Origin: JAMHWD01 sp035911135
GTDB lineage: Bacteria > Pseudomonadota > Alphaproteobacteria > Micavibrionales > Micavibrionaceae
Length of the DNA stretch: 64,000 bases
Assembly: GCA_035911135.1 (NCBI GenBank)
Contig: JAMHWD010000017.1
Coordinates: 7,367-71,366, forward strand
Direction: 5' to 3'
Shown: positions 42,809-50,917 of the stretch, one piece after another
How the letters are laid out: each line of letters begins with the position of its first letter
How positions within the stretch are numbered: position 1 is the stretch's first letter
Translations under genes and position numbers: made by a program
The notes under the pieces: generated by a model
The model's database searches: none
Seen by the model: only the letters and a program-made list of their open reading frames with translations
Told to the model about the DNA's origin: nothing

Positions 42809-44059
42809 TCAGTAAGGCGTATAGCGGTTGAGCTGCAAATCATATATGGCCGCAGAAGGTGCAGGCATAGGCGCGTTGCCATATATGCCGCCAATCGCCG
42901 CCGCACCGACCTGCGCCGGGCTGTTCAGACTCATATTCGCACCGGCCAGCGCAGCGCGCAGATACTGCTCATCCCCGCTAAAAACCAGATTGACGACAGC
43001 CTGCTGGGGGTTCAACGATTGCACATTCATGGATTTCACGCCCGGAACCTGACGCAGCGCGCGCTGAATCTCCGACCACTGCGCCAGTGATGCAAAAGGC
43101 ACGCGCATGGTGAAATTGCGGCCGCCTGCTGCGTCTTGCACAGCACCGGCCGGCTCTTGCGGATTAACAGCGGCTACCTGACCCTGCTTCCAGTCCTTGC
43201 GTGCCAGATAATCACGAACATCACGCACGGCCCCATCCATCAATGTTCCCAATGTATCGGCCGAGGTGGCAGAGCGTGTAATAATATGCACCAGCTCGGA
43301 ATGTCCCTGATCGGTGCGGTAAAGACGGACCGAGAGCGATCCCAAAGCCGCATCGCTTTCATTGGCCACACGGGCCAGCATATCATCGGGCAAAGCTTCG
43401 GCGACAATAGCCTCACCCGCGCCATAACGGCCCAGAATTGTGCCCAGCCCCGATCCGGCCACTTGACCGGGCGTACGATCGCCCATATCGCGCACATCCT
43501 CAAGATCACCCAAGGGGATCATTAACGGCGAGCCACCCGCCACCAGATCGCCGGCGCGTTGCCAGGCACTAAGCCATGCGTTATCCACCCCCCAAAGACG
43601 CGATCTGCCATCCACCTGATAATAGGGCAAGACCATAATCGGGCCGATGCTGACATCGGTATGCACAACAGCGCCGCCTTGGGCAAACAGGGCGCTGGTT
43701 TCGGCTTCTTTAAAACGGAATTTATAGGTAGCGATATAGCGCACGGTAGAGAGCTTCTCGCCCGTAATCTCATAATCCAGAATTAACGTGGAGATTGTAA
43801 TCGGGTCGGGCGGCTGAAACGCGGCGGCGGCGCCTTCATCCAGAAAACGGGTTGCCAGAGCAGCCAAAGCCTCGACCTGCGCCTTTTCAAATGCCTGATG
43901 ACGCGCGGCCACGGCGCTTTCGGCGGTCACATCCACTTTCACATTCTCAACCGTAAAGGCCGCAGATTGCGCCGCGGCAGGTGTCAAAGGCGCAAAAAAC
44001 AGCATCAGCAACAAAAATGCTGTACGTAAGGCCTGAAAAGTCTTATTGATGAGGCGCAT
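42809..44059 (-). CDS. DUF2066 domain-containing exported protein
   Basis: A 416-residue protein with a clear Sec signal (LRTAFLLLMLFFAPLTPAAAQ) and the DUF2066 opening AAFTVENVKVDVTAESAVAA, with the helix AFEKAQVEALAALATRFLDE. The function of the family is not known. It is the first gene of the DUF2066-transporter-hdaA operon and is divergent from purM (77 bases between starts), an arrangement conserved in alphaproteobacteria. No cysteines that would suggest a lipoprotein. Confidence 0.87.
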   Translation of the reverse strand: MRLINKTFQALRTAFLLLMLFFAPLTPAAAQSAAFTVENVKVDVTAESAVAARHQAFEKAQVEALAALATRFLDEGAAAAFQPPDPITISTLILDYEITGEKLSTVRYIATYKFRFKEAETSALFAQGGAVVHTDVSIGPIMVLPYYQVDGRSRLWGVDNAWLSAWQRAGDLVAGGSPLMIPLGDLEDVRDMGDRTPGQVAGSGLGTILGRYGAGEAIVAEALPDDMLARVANESDAALGSLSVRLYRTDQGHSELVHIITRSATSADTLGTLMDGAVRDVRDYLARKDWKQGQVAAVNPQEPAGAVQDAAGGRNFTMRVPFASLAQWSEIQRALRQVPGVKSMNVQSLNPQQAVVNLVFSGDEQYLRAALAGANMSLNSPAQVGAAAIGGIYGNAPMPAPSAAIYDLQLNRYTPY

Positions 44060-44136
44060 GGTTGTTCTACAATACTAATACGATCATGAGTGAGAAATCC
44101 TTTTAGACTATAACGAGCCGGCAATAAAGATTCAAA

Positions 44137-45225
44137 ATGAAACACAGCGCCTATAAAGATGCCGGGGTCGATGTGGACCTCGCCGCCAATCTGGTTAAAC
44201 GGATCAAGCCCCATACCGCCTCCACTTCCCGCCCCGGCGTGATGTCAGCCATCGGCGGATTTGGCGCGATTTTTGACCTCAAAGCCACAGGATTCAAAGA
44301 CCCGCTGATTATTTCCTCTACGGATGGCGTTGGCACGAAAATCAAGCTGGCCATTGATCATAACAAAAACGATACGATTGGTATCGATGCTGTAGCCATG
44401 TGCGTGAACGACCTGATCGTCCAAGGCGGCGAGCCTTTGTTTTTCCTCGATTATTTTGCCACCGGCAAGCTGGATAATGATGTTGCCGAGGCCGTAATCG
44501 CCGGCGTGGCCGAAGGCTGCCGCCAGGCTGCATGCGGTCTGATCGGCGGGGAAACAGCGGAGATGCCCGGTCTTTATGCCGCAGGCGATTACGATCTGGC
44601 TGGTTTTTCCGTAGGCGCGGTCGAACGTGATGACCTGATTACCGGCGATAATATCGCAGAAGGCGATGTTATTCTGGGCCTTGCCTCCAGCGGCGTGCAT
44701 TCGAATGGGTATTCTTTGGTCCGCAAAATCATGACCGATAACAAGGAAGGTCTGACCTACGCCGCGCCCGCGCCTTTTGCCACTGGCAAAACGATGCTGG
44801 AAGTTCTGCTGGAGCCGACAAAAATCTATGTAAAATCAATTCTTGAAGCCCTTAAAATTCGCGGCGCAGACGGTAAACGCGCTATTAAGGGCATGGTTCA
44901 CGTCACCGGCGGCGGTTTTACCGAGAATGTGCCCCGCGTCCTGCCGGATACTATCAAGGCCGTTATTGATGCCTCCAGCTGGAGCTTGCCCCCCTTGTTC
45001 GGATGGCTGCGCGATGCCGGCAATCTCACGCCTGACGATCTGGCCGGAACGCTGAATTGCGGTATTGGTTACATTGTAATTTGCGCGGCTGAACAAGCAC
45101 AGGACATTGCCAGCAGCCTGCGCCAAAGCGGCGAGACTGTTTATGAAATCGGCAAGACGCAATCCCGCATCCCCGGCGAGGATCCTATTGAAATCCTGAA
45201 CAAGGACAAGGCCTGGGGCCGATGA
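44137..45225 (+). CDS. purM: Phosphoribosylformylglycinamidine cyclo-ligase
   Basis: Fifth step of purine synthesis, closing the imidazole ring (AIR synthetase), 362 residues. Family motifs are YKDAGVDVDLAANLV, GGFGAIFDL, LIISSTDGVGTKIKLA, the metal and ATP segment DAVAMCVNDLIVQGGEPLFF, ASSGVHSNGYSLVR and HVTGGGFTENVPRVL. The stop overlaps the purN start by 4 bases (ATGA). Confidence 0.96.
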   Translation: MKHSAYKDAGVDVDLAANLVKRIKPHTASTSRPGVMSAIGGFGAIFDLKATGFKDPLIISSTDGVGTKIKLAIDHNKNDTIGIDAVAMCVNDLIVQGGEPLFFLDYFATGKLDNDVAEAVIAGVAEGCRQAACGLIGGETAEMPGLYAAGDYDLAGFSVGAVERDDLITGDNIAEGDVILGLASSGVHSNGYSLVRKIMTDNKEGLTYAAPAPFATGKTMLEVLLEPTKIYVKSILEALKIRGADGKRAIKGMVHVTGGGFTENVPRVLPDTIKAVIDASSWSLPPLFGWLRDAGNLTPDDLAGTLNCGIGYIVICAAEQAQDIASSLRQSGETVYEIGKTQSRIPGEDPIEILNKDKAWGR

Positions 45226-45836
45226 CCGATAAAGCGCAAAAACTGAAACTGGCCGTATTTATTTCCGGCGGTGGCTCTAATTTGCAGGCCATTATTGACG
45301 CCTGTCAGGATGCCGATTTTCCGGCAAAAATAGAAGTTGTTCTTTCCAACACACCTGATGCCTATGGGCTGGAACGCGCAAAAGACGCAGGCATACCGCG
45401 CATTATTGTCGATCACCGGAATTTTGAAACGCGCGCCGACTTTGAAAATGCCATCACAGAAGAACTGCAGGATTACGATGTGGATCTCATCTGTTTGGCT
45501 GGTTTCATGCGAATATTAACTGCTGATTTTGTCAATGCGTGGCCAGAACAGATTATCAATACGCACCCCGCCCTGCTGCCCCGCCATGGCGGCAAAGGCA
45601 TGTACGGCGAGCATGTTCATAAGGCCGTTCTAAAGGCCGGCGAGCTTGAGAGTGGGTGCAGCATCCATTACGTCATCCCCGATGTCGATCAAGGGCCGGT
45701 CATCCTGCAACGCAGCGTTCCCGTTCTACCCGGCGATACGGCAGAAACACTGGCCGCCAGAGTCCTGACCGAAGAACACAAGGCATACCCCGAAGCAATA
45801 CGAAATATAGCCCAGCAGCGCCAAACCCAGAATTAG
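45222..45836 (+). CDS. purN: Phosphoribosylglycinamide formyltransferase
   Basis: Third step of purine synthesis, formylating GAR with 10-formyl-THF, 204 residues. Motifs are LAVFISGGGSNLQAIIDA (substrate phosphate loop), LAGFMRILTADFV, INTHPALLPRHGGKGMYG (catalytic Asn-His) and the folate Asp in HYVIPDVDQGPVI. Translationally coupled to purM; together they cover two steps of the pathway. Confidence 0.96.
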   Translation: MTDKAQKLKLAVFISGGGSNLQAIIDACQDADFPAKIEVVLSNTPDAYGLERAKDAGIPRIIVDHRNFETRADFENAITEELQDYDVDLICLAGFMRILTADFVNAWPEQIINTHPALLPRHGGKGMYGEHVHKAVLKAGELESGCSIHYVIPDVDQGPVILQRSVPVLPGDTAETLAARVLTEEHKAYPEAIRNIAQQRQTQN

Positions 45837-45904
45837 GACTTGAATTTCCAGCCAATATTCTCAATCATACCCCCAGAACGCGCCCCAAAGGAGATTTTCA
45901 TATT

Positions 45905-46051
45905 ATGGCTCATGCCCCAGCCCCCCATCAGATCGACCCTGAAGATCTTGCCAGAGCGCAGGTCATGTGGGCGAAATTCGTGGAAATGAGCAAATACGGC
46001 ATTATCGGGACTATCGCTATTTTGGTGATGCTGGCTCTGTTTTTTCTTTAA
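45905..46051 (+). CDS. Small aa3-type cytochrome c oxidase subunit IV-like membrane protein
   Basis: A 48-residue protein encoded by an ATG at 45905 with an excellent ribosome-binding site (AAAGGAG about 10 bases upstream). A polar N-terminus (HQIDPEDLARAQVMWAKFVE) precedes a single membrane helix (IIGTIAILVMLALFFL) running to the C-terminus. Length and topology match the short subunit IV of alphaproteobacterial aa3 oxidases, which have a similar Trp/Phe-x-x-Phe segment before one helix. Core oxidase genes are not in the window. A different single-helix protein remains possible. Confidence 0.6.
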   Translation: MAHAPAPHQIDPEDLARAQVMWAKFVEMSKYGIIGTIAILVMLALFFL

Positions 46052-46179
46052 CATAATCAAAAAACATTTCTTAACCTTTTTTTGCGAGACTTTCTAGTAA
46101 CTTATCTGGAAGGCCTCGATGTTGCGGCTTTCATTCTGCGTTCAATATCCGAATATTGTTTTGAGATACGGAGCCCCAT

Positions 46180-49100
46180 GTGATTGCCTTGTCTTTGCTC
46201 CCGGCAGACTGGTCAAAAAAATTTATGAGCGCCTTCAGGCTGAATGCTCTTGCAGTCCTAGGCTTCATTATGCTGACCATTTGCAATACGGCTTCGGCGC
46301 AGATCACGCCCAGCGTCCGGCTTGAGCTTGACGATTCTGCCAATCGCCACACCCTGGGCGCGCATATATACATCACGCCAGACCCCGAGCAAAAGCTGAA
46401 TGCCCAGACTGTGCTCAACCGTCACATGAACAATATCAGGGGAAAACTGAACACTTCGAGCCTGATCAATTTTGGCATTCCCACTGTACCCTCATGGATG
46501 GTCTTTTCCGTTACAAATAATTCAAGCCATAAACAATGGTTTTTGTATTTCGGTAAGCCAACAGATGGACGGCTGGCGCTGGTTAAAAGAATATTTGTCT
46601 ATAACAGCACCAGCGGAGAGATTTTTGCCAACAGCTATAATCCAAAAGCAACGCCAGAACTTACCAATGTAACAGGCTCAGCCATCGCCATTGAAATTGA
46701 GCCACAAAAAACAAACACTTTTGTCGTATTTCTGGATTTCGAAGGGCCTTGGCCTGCCAGCATCACGCCCGAATTGATTACCCAATCTGCCTATCTTGAT
46801 GAATTACGACTGGGCAGCTTTGTGCCACTATTATATTACCTGACCCTTCTATCAGCGAGCGGCGTTTTCGTGGCCCTGACAATTCTGCGCCGTAAAACCT
46901 ACTATGCATTAAGCGCATTCTATTTCTTCTTTTATCTGGCGCTGATGGAAGCGCTTAATCTGAATTATCATGTAATATTCTCTCATACTGCCGAAATCTA
47001 CGCCTTTGCCATGTGCGCGCATATGTGCCTGGGCATCTGGATTACCATGCGCGCCATGGGCATCAAACGAGATGACACATCGCAAAGCCGGCCATACATG
47101 ATGCTTATGTTTTTAATGGCGATCTCCGGACTGGCTAATCTTATCTATTTCAATCCTTCTTTCCTTTTAAGTTATATAGTTTTCTATGGACCGCTGATCC
47201 TCTCCAGCCTGAGCCTGGCGATCATCGCCATACGCGAAACACAACAGGGGCGATTTGGCGCGCCTTATATAGCGGCCAGCTGGCTTAGCATGTCCGCGGG
47301 CCTATCCATAACCATTATTGGCGTCCTGAGCCTTTATAATTACAGCATATTCTCGCTGTTCTCTTATTGGATTTTTGTCATTATCCATGCCTTGTTTTTT
47401 GTCTTTGCCACTATCAAAAAACAGGAGCTGGTCGCCGAACAGGAACGTCAGGTCAAATCGCGCGAAATGCGAGAAGCCTACAGCCTTGAAAGGCTCAAGC
47501 AATCAAAAAAATCTGCTGATCAGGCAAGACTGCTGCGGGTTATTGAGCGAGAGCGCGAATTAATGACCGAATTGCGGGAGCGGGAGCGTCAGCGCACCGA
47601 GCAGATGCGCCATGCCAAGGAAACCGCCGATGAGGCCAACCGTGCCAAATCTGCTTTTCTGGCTCTGGTCAGTCATGAAATCCGTACGCCGATGACAGGG
47701 ATCATGGGAATGGTCCGTCTGCTTTTGGACACCAAAATGGCCCCGGCACAAAGCGATTACATCATGGCGATCCAAAAATCAGGCGACACCATGATCGCGC
47801 TGCTGAATGATATCCTTGATTTTGAAAAAATCGAGACCGGCAACATGAAGCTGGAAAATATTGATTTTGATTTGCACAAACTCGTGAACGGCGTCGTTAC
47901 GCTCATGAGTGGATATGCCGGTGAAAAAGGCCTCACCCTGAAATCAGAGATTGCCTATGATACGCCTGTGTTTGTCAAAGGCGATCCTACGCGCCTGCGT
48001 CAGGTTTTTCTCAATCTTGTGAATAACGCCATTAAATTCACGCAAGCAGGAAGCGTTACAATCCGCCTGCGCTATGTGCCCTTGCCCAAGGGAACGCCCG
48101 GCGGCACAGATTATGAGATATATTTCGCCATCCAAGATACCGGGATTGGAATGCCGGATCATGTGCAGCAAAATCTTTTCACCCCCTTCATGCAGGCCGA
48201 TTCCAGCACTTCCCGCAAATTTGGCGGCACAGGCCTTGGGCTTGCCATCTGTAAAAGTCTGATCGAAGCCATGGGCAGCGCCATCCAGGTTACCAGCGAG
48301 GAAGGAAAAGGCAGCACATTCTTCTTTACCCTCCAGATGCATAAAGGCGAGAGCGTCAGCGAGCGCAATGAAGGCAGAAAGTCTCTAACTGATCTTTCCA
48401 GAACGACAGAGCCCATGGAGATACTGGTGATAGAGGATAATGAAATGAACCGCAGGGTTCTGTTCGGCCTTCTTGACAAACTCGGCCATAAGCCCGTTCT
48501 GGCCGAAAGCGGGGAAGAAGCCCTTAATATCCTTGCACAACGCAATTTCAATCTGATCTTTACCGACATCAAACTAGGCGGCATGAGCGGTCTGGATACG
48601 GCGCGCACCATCCGCACCATGACCGACAGGACAAAGGCTGCAACCCCGATCATCGCACTGACAGGCAATGTGCAGCTGAATGATATCGACACTTACTATG
48701 CGGCCAATATCAACGGCTATATCGCAAAGCCGATTGATCCACAAAAACTGGCCGATGTCATTTACCGCGCCCATGAGGGCCTGTTTGAAAATCCTGTGAG
48801 CTTGCCTGAAATATCATCGGCTCAAAGCTCATCCAATGCCACTGACACTGGCACATCCCAGCAATCGGCAAAACGGGCCATTCTGGGCGAGAATGCCCCG
48901 GCGCCTCAGGAAATAAGCCCATTGCAGCAATTCATCAGTCAGACATATCCCGGCAGCACAGCTCCCATGCCACAATCCGCACCCGCCTACGCACCTCATA
49001 CCGCGCCGGCTGATGGCGCACAACCTATTCCCGATTATGCCCAGATGGATGAACATGACCTTGATCTGGATTTTGATTCATTTGAAGAATCTATCAAGAT

Positions 49101-49482
49101 CATGGAAGACAGGGCGGAATCAAAAAAGCCCGCCGCCCCATTATTCGATATCAATATTATTCAAGAGCTGATCAAAAGTTTAGGCAAGGATACAACGATT
49201 GGATTACTGGAAGATTATTTTAAATTTGCCGATCAGATATGCAGTGCCCTTAGCCTCTCGCGTCAGGATATGAACTTACCGGAAATCAGAAACCGTGCCC
49301 ATGAACTCAAAGGCATGGCTGCCAATTTTGGCGTAACCTCGCTGAGCGCGCTGGCAGGACAAATTGAAAAATTGGCAAAAGAAGAGGCCGATCTACTGGA
49401 GATCGAGCCTCTGCTTAATCAGATTGATTCTACAAATATCCAGGCGCAAGCAACCTTGCGAGAATGGATCGATCAGCAATAA
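46180..49482 (+). CDS. Hybrid sensor histidine kinase with 7TM-DISM sensor, receiver and Hpt domains
   Basis: A 1100-residue phosphorelay protein. The GTG start is favoured by GGAG 6 bases upstream; the ATG at 46225 would begin right at the signal peptide (ALAVLGFIMLTICNTASAQ). Residues 40-195 form a periplasmic 7TMR-DISM extracellular-2-like beta domain, 205-415 seven membrane helices, and 420-485 a coiled coil. The kinase core has HisKA with His499 (LVSHEIRTPMTG) and an ATPase domain with NLVNNAIKFTQ, DTGIGMP and GGTGLGLAICKSL. The receiver (about 746-865) has Asp796 in LIFTDIKLGG, and the C-terminal Hpt domain has His1041 (NRAHELKGMAANFG). All relay residues are present. No adjacent response regulator; ligand unknown. 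Confidence 0.92.
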   Translation: MIALSLLPADWSKKFMSAFRLNALAVLGFIMLTICNTASAQITPSVRLELDDSANRHTLGAHIYITPDPEQKLNAQTVLNRHMNNIRGKLNTSSLINFGIPTVPSWMVFSVTNNSSHKQWFLYFGKPTDGRLALVKRIFVYNSTSGEIFANSYNPKATPELTNVTGSAIAIEIEPQKTNTFVVFLDFEGPWPASITPELITQSAYLDELRLGSFVPLLYYLTLLSASGVFVALTILRRKTYYALSAFYFFFYLALMEALNLNYHVIFSHTAEIYAFAMCAHMCLGIWITMRAMGIKRDDTSQSRPYMMLMFLMAISGLANLIYFNPSFLLSYIVFYGPLILSSLSLAIIAIRETQQGRFGAPYIAASWLSMSAGLSITIIGVLSLYNYSIFSLFSYWIFVIIHALFFVFATIKKQELVAEQERQVKSREMREAYSLERLKQSKKSADQARLLRVIERERELMTELRERERQRTEQMRHAKETADEANRAKSAFLALVSHEIRTPMTGIMGMVRLLLDTKMAPAQSDYIMAIQKSGDTMIALLNDILDFEKIETGNMKLENIDFDLHKLVNGVVTLMSGYAGEKGLTLKSEIAYDTPVFVKGDPTRLRQVFLNLVNNAIKFTQAGSVTIRLRYVPLPKGTPGGTDYEIYFAIQDTGIGMPDHVQQNLFTPFMQADSSTSRKFGGTGLGLAICKSLIEAMGSAIQVTSEEGKGSTFFFTLQMHKGESVSERNEGRKSLTDLSRTTEPMEILVIEDNEMNRRVLFGLLDKLGHKPVLAESGEEALNILAQRNFNLIFTDIKLGGMSGLDTARTIRTMTDRTKAATPIIALTGNVQLNDIDTYYAANINGYIAKPIDPQKLADVIYRAHEGLFENPVSLPEISSAQSSSNATDTGTSQQSAKRAILGENAPAPQEISPLQQFISQTYPGSTAPMPQSAPAYAPHTAPADGAQPIPDYAQMDEHDLDLDFDSFEESIKIMEDRAESKKPAAPLFDINIIQELIKSLGKDTTIGLLEDYFKFADQICSALSLSRQDMNLPEIRNRAHELKGMAANFGVTSLSALAGQIEKLAKEEADLLEIEPLLNQIDSTNIQAQATLREWIDQQ

Positions 49483-49483
49483 T

Positions 49484-49906
49484 TTAACCAACGATCTCTT
49501 CTGGCTTGAAGAAATAAGCAATTTCTGTTTTGGCATTATCAAGGCTGTCGGAGCCATGAACAGAGTTTTCGCCGATATTCAAAGCATGTTCCTTGCGGAT
49601 CGTGCCAGGCGCAGCCTGCTCAGGGTTTGTTGCGCCCATCACTTCACGGTTTTTGGCCACAGCATCAGAGCCTTCCAGAACCTGAACGACAACTGGTTCA
49701 GATGACATGAATTCTGTCAGTTCACCAAAAAAGGGACGCTCTTTGTGAACGGCATAAAATCCTTCAGCCTGCGCTTTGCTCATGTGAATGCGCTTTTGTG
49801 CGACGATACGAAGGCCGGCTGCTTCCAGCTTGGCATTGATAACGCCTGTCAAATTGCGGCGCGTTGCATCAGGTTTAATAATAGAAAAAGTACGTTCCGT
49901 AGCCAT
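49484..49906 (-). CDS. ndk: Nucleoside diphosphate kinase
   Basis: Transfers the gamma phosphate between nucleoside triphosphates and diphosphates, 140 residues. The N-terminus ERTFSIIKPDATRRN, the ATNPEQAAPGTIRKE segment and the phosphohistidine signature NSVHGSDS (His117) are all canonical. An AAGGA ribosome-binding site lies about 10 bases upstream and a promoter-like pair 40-70 bases upstream. It converges on the hybrid kinase with one base between stops. Confidence 0.97.
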   Translation of the reverse strand: MATERTFSIIKPDATRRNLTGVINAKLEAAGLRIVAQKRIHMSKAQAEGFYAVHKERPFFGELTEFMSSEPVVVQVLEGSDAVAKNREVMGATNPEQAAPGTIRKEHALNIGENSVHGSDSLDNAKTEIAYFFKPEEIVG

Positions 49907-49949
49907 GGCATTATATCCTTAAGACAGGTTAATTATTAATATTTTTGCC

Positions 49950-49978
49950 TTTATATAGGCCTTGTCTGCTGCTTTCAA
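49950..49978 (-). promoter_or_regulatory. Sigma-70-type promoter for ndk
   Basis: On the minus strand TTGAAA (49978-49973) is separated by 17 bases from TATAAA (49955-49950), ending 43 bases before the ndk start. Both boxes match consensus at five of six positions with ideal spacing. Confidence 0.55.
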
Positions 49979-50081
49979 TGGCTAAAATCACGATTTTAAT
50001 GCACTGCGGCATGATTATTCACTGCTAGAGTGTTGATTTATTAGAAGTTTCTTTTGTAAAGTAAAAGAAAAATGGAATTAT

Positions 50082-50912
50082 ATGAGCAGGAAAAACTTCA
50101 CGGACGCTGCGGCTGGCGATGAGCCGGTAAAGCGCGGGAAAACTTCATTAAAGATCTATCTGGAATCGCATCAGCTGCGCTCGCCAGCCCTTAGATATGC
50201 TGGCGCGATAATTCGTGAAATTCTAGGCATCACCGAACCTGCGGAAATCGAACGGCGGATCAATCTTGCCGCGCCAAAATCCTTGGCATCACTGCGGCGG
50301 AAAATCAGTCACGACTATAATGGCGATAGCAGCAAGGTCAAAGATAGCACACGCCTGACCATCTATACGTTTACCGATAAAGAACTCGAAGCCTTGATGA
50401 CCAATTACGGGGCCAAACGGGATACAAAGCCATTCAACAAGAAGATGCAGGAACATGGCAAGGGATACTCCCTGCGCCAGGACCAGAAAGACTACATCAC
50501 CAACCCCAAACGCTGGGGGTACATGGCGCTCTATCTGACCATAGAATACGAGGGCAAGCCCTTTGAAGTGCAGATTTATCCAGCCGCCATGCGCGAGGCG
50601 TATAAGAAAACACATGAACTTTATGAACAGGTCCGCGCGTCAGTCGAAACATGGCAGCAATCCGGCCTGAATATTCACAAAGTTCTAAAACCGGATGAAA
50701 TTGATATCATGCGCGAGATCCTGCGTATTCACAATGAGGCCGCCCTTGCCTGCGGATTGCTGAAACACGCGAAATCCTTCCCGGTTCTGGAAGATCCGCC
50801 GCCGCCAGAAGATGAAGTTGATATCACTGATTATCCGGAAAGTGACATGCATGATATGCATATCGAAGCCATCTATAACCCCACCCCCGATATCGGGCCC
50901 GGGCCTGCGTAG
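50082..50912 (+). CDS. Divergent RelA/SpoT nucleotidyltransferase-fold protein
   Basis: A 276-residue protein that appears to carry a stand-alone alarmone-synthetase-type fold. Landmarks in order: SLASLRRKISHDY (the KxSxxxKxxR substrate segment, weakened), KDSTRLTIYTF (in place of the DxxGxR motif), RWGYMALYLTIEYEGKPFEVQIY (the GYxxxH and ExQ strands) and AYKKTHELYEQVR. The catalytic Glu of the ExQ strand (FEVQI) is kept, but the GYxxxH His appears as Leu/Tyr. The C-terminal 60 residues are acidic and Pro-rich. The family also includes ToxSAS toxins and RNA-pyrophosphorylating enzymes, so activity cannot be assumed. No antitoxin gene is adjacent. It converges on the slt gene with a 5-base gap. 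Confidence 0.6.
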   Translation: MSRKNFTDAAAGDEPVKRGKTSLKIYLESHQLRSPALRYAGAIIREILGITEPAEIERRINLAAPKSLASLRRKISHDYNGDSSKVKDSTRLTIYTFTDKELEALMTNYGAKRDTKPFNKKMQEHGKGYSLRQDQKDYITNPKRWGYMALYLTIEYEGKPFEVQIYPAAMREAYKKTHELYEQVRASVETWQQSGLNIHKVLKPDEIDIMREILRIHNEAALACGLLKHAKSFPVLEDPPPPEDEVDITDYPESDMHDMHIEAIYNPTPDIGPGPA

Positions 50913-50917
50913 GCGCC

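Noticed and set aside
49932..50081. Antitoxin gene or regulatory RNA upstream of the RelA/SpoT-fold gene
   Set aside because: The 175-base gap is AT-rich and contains only the ndk promoter; no open frame or stable fold was evident.
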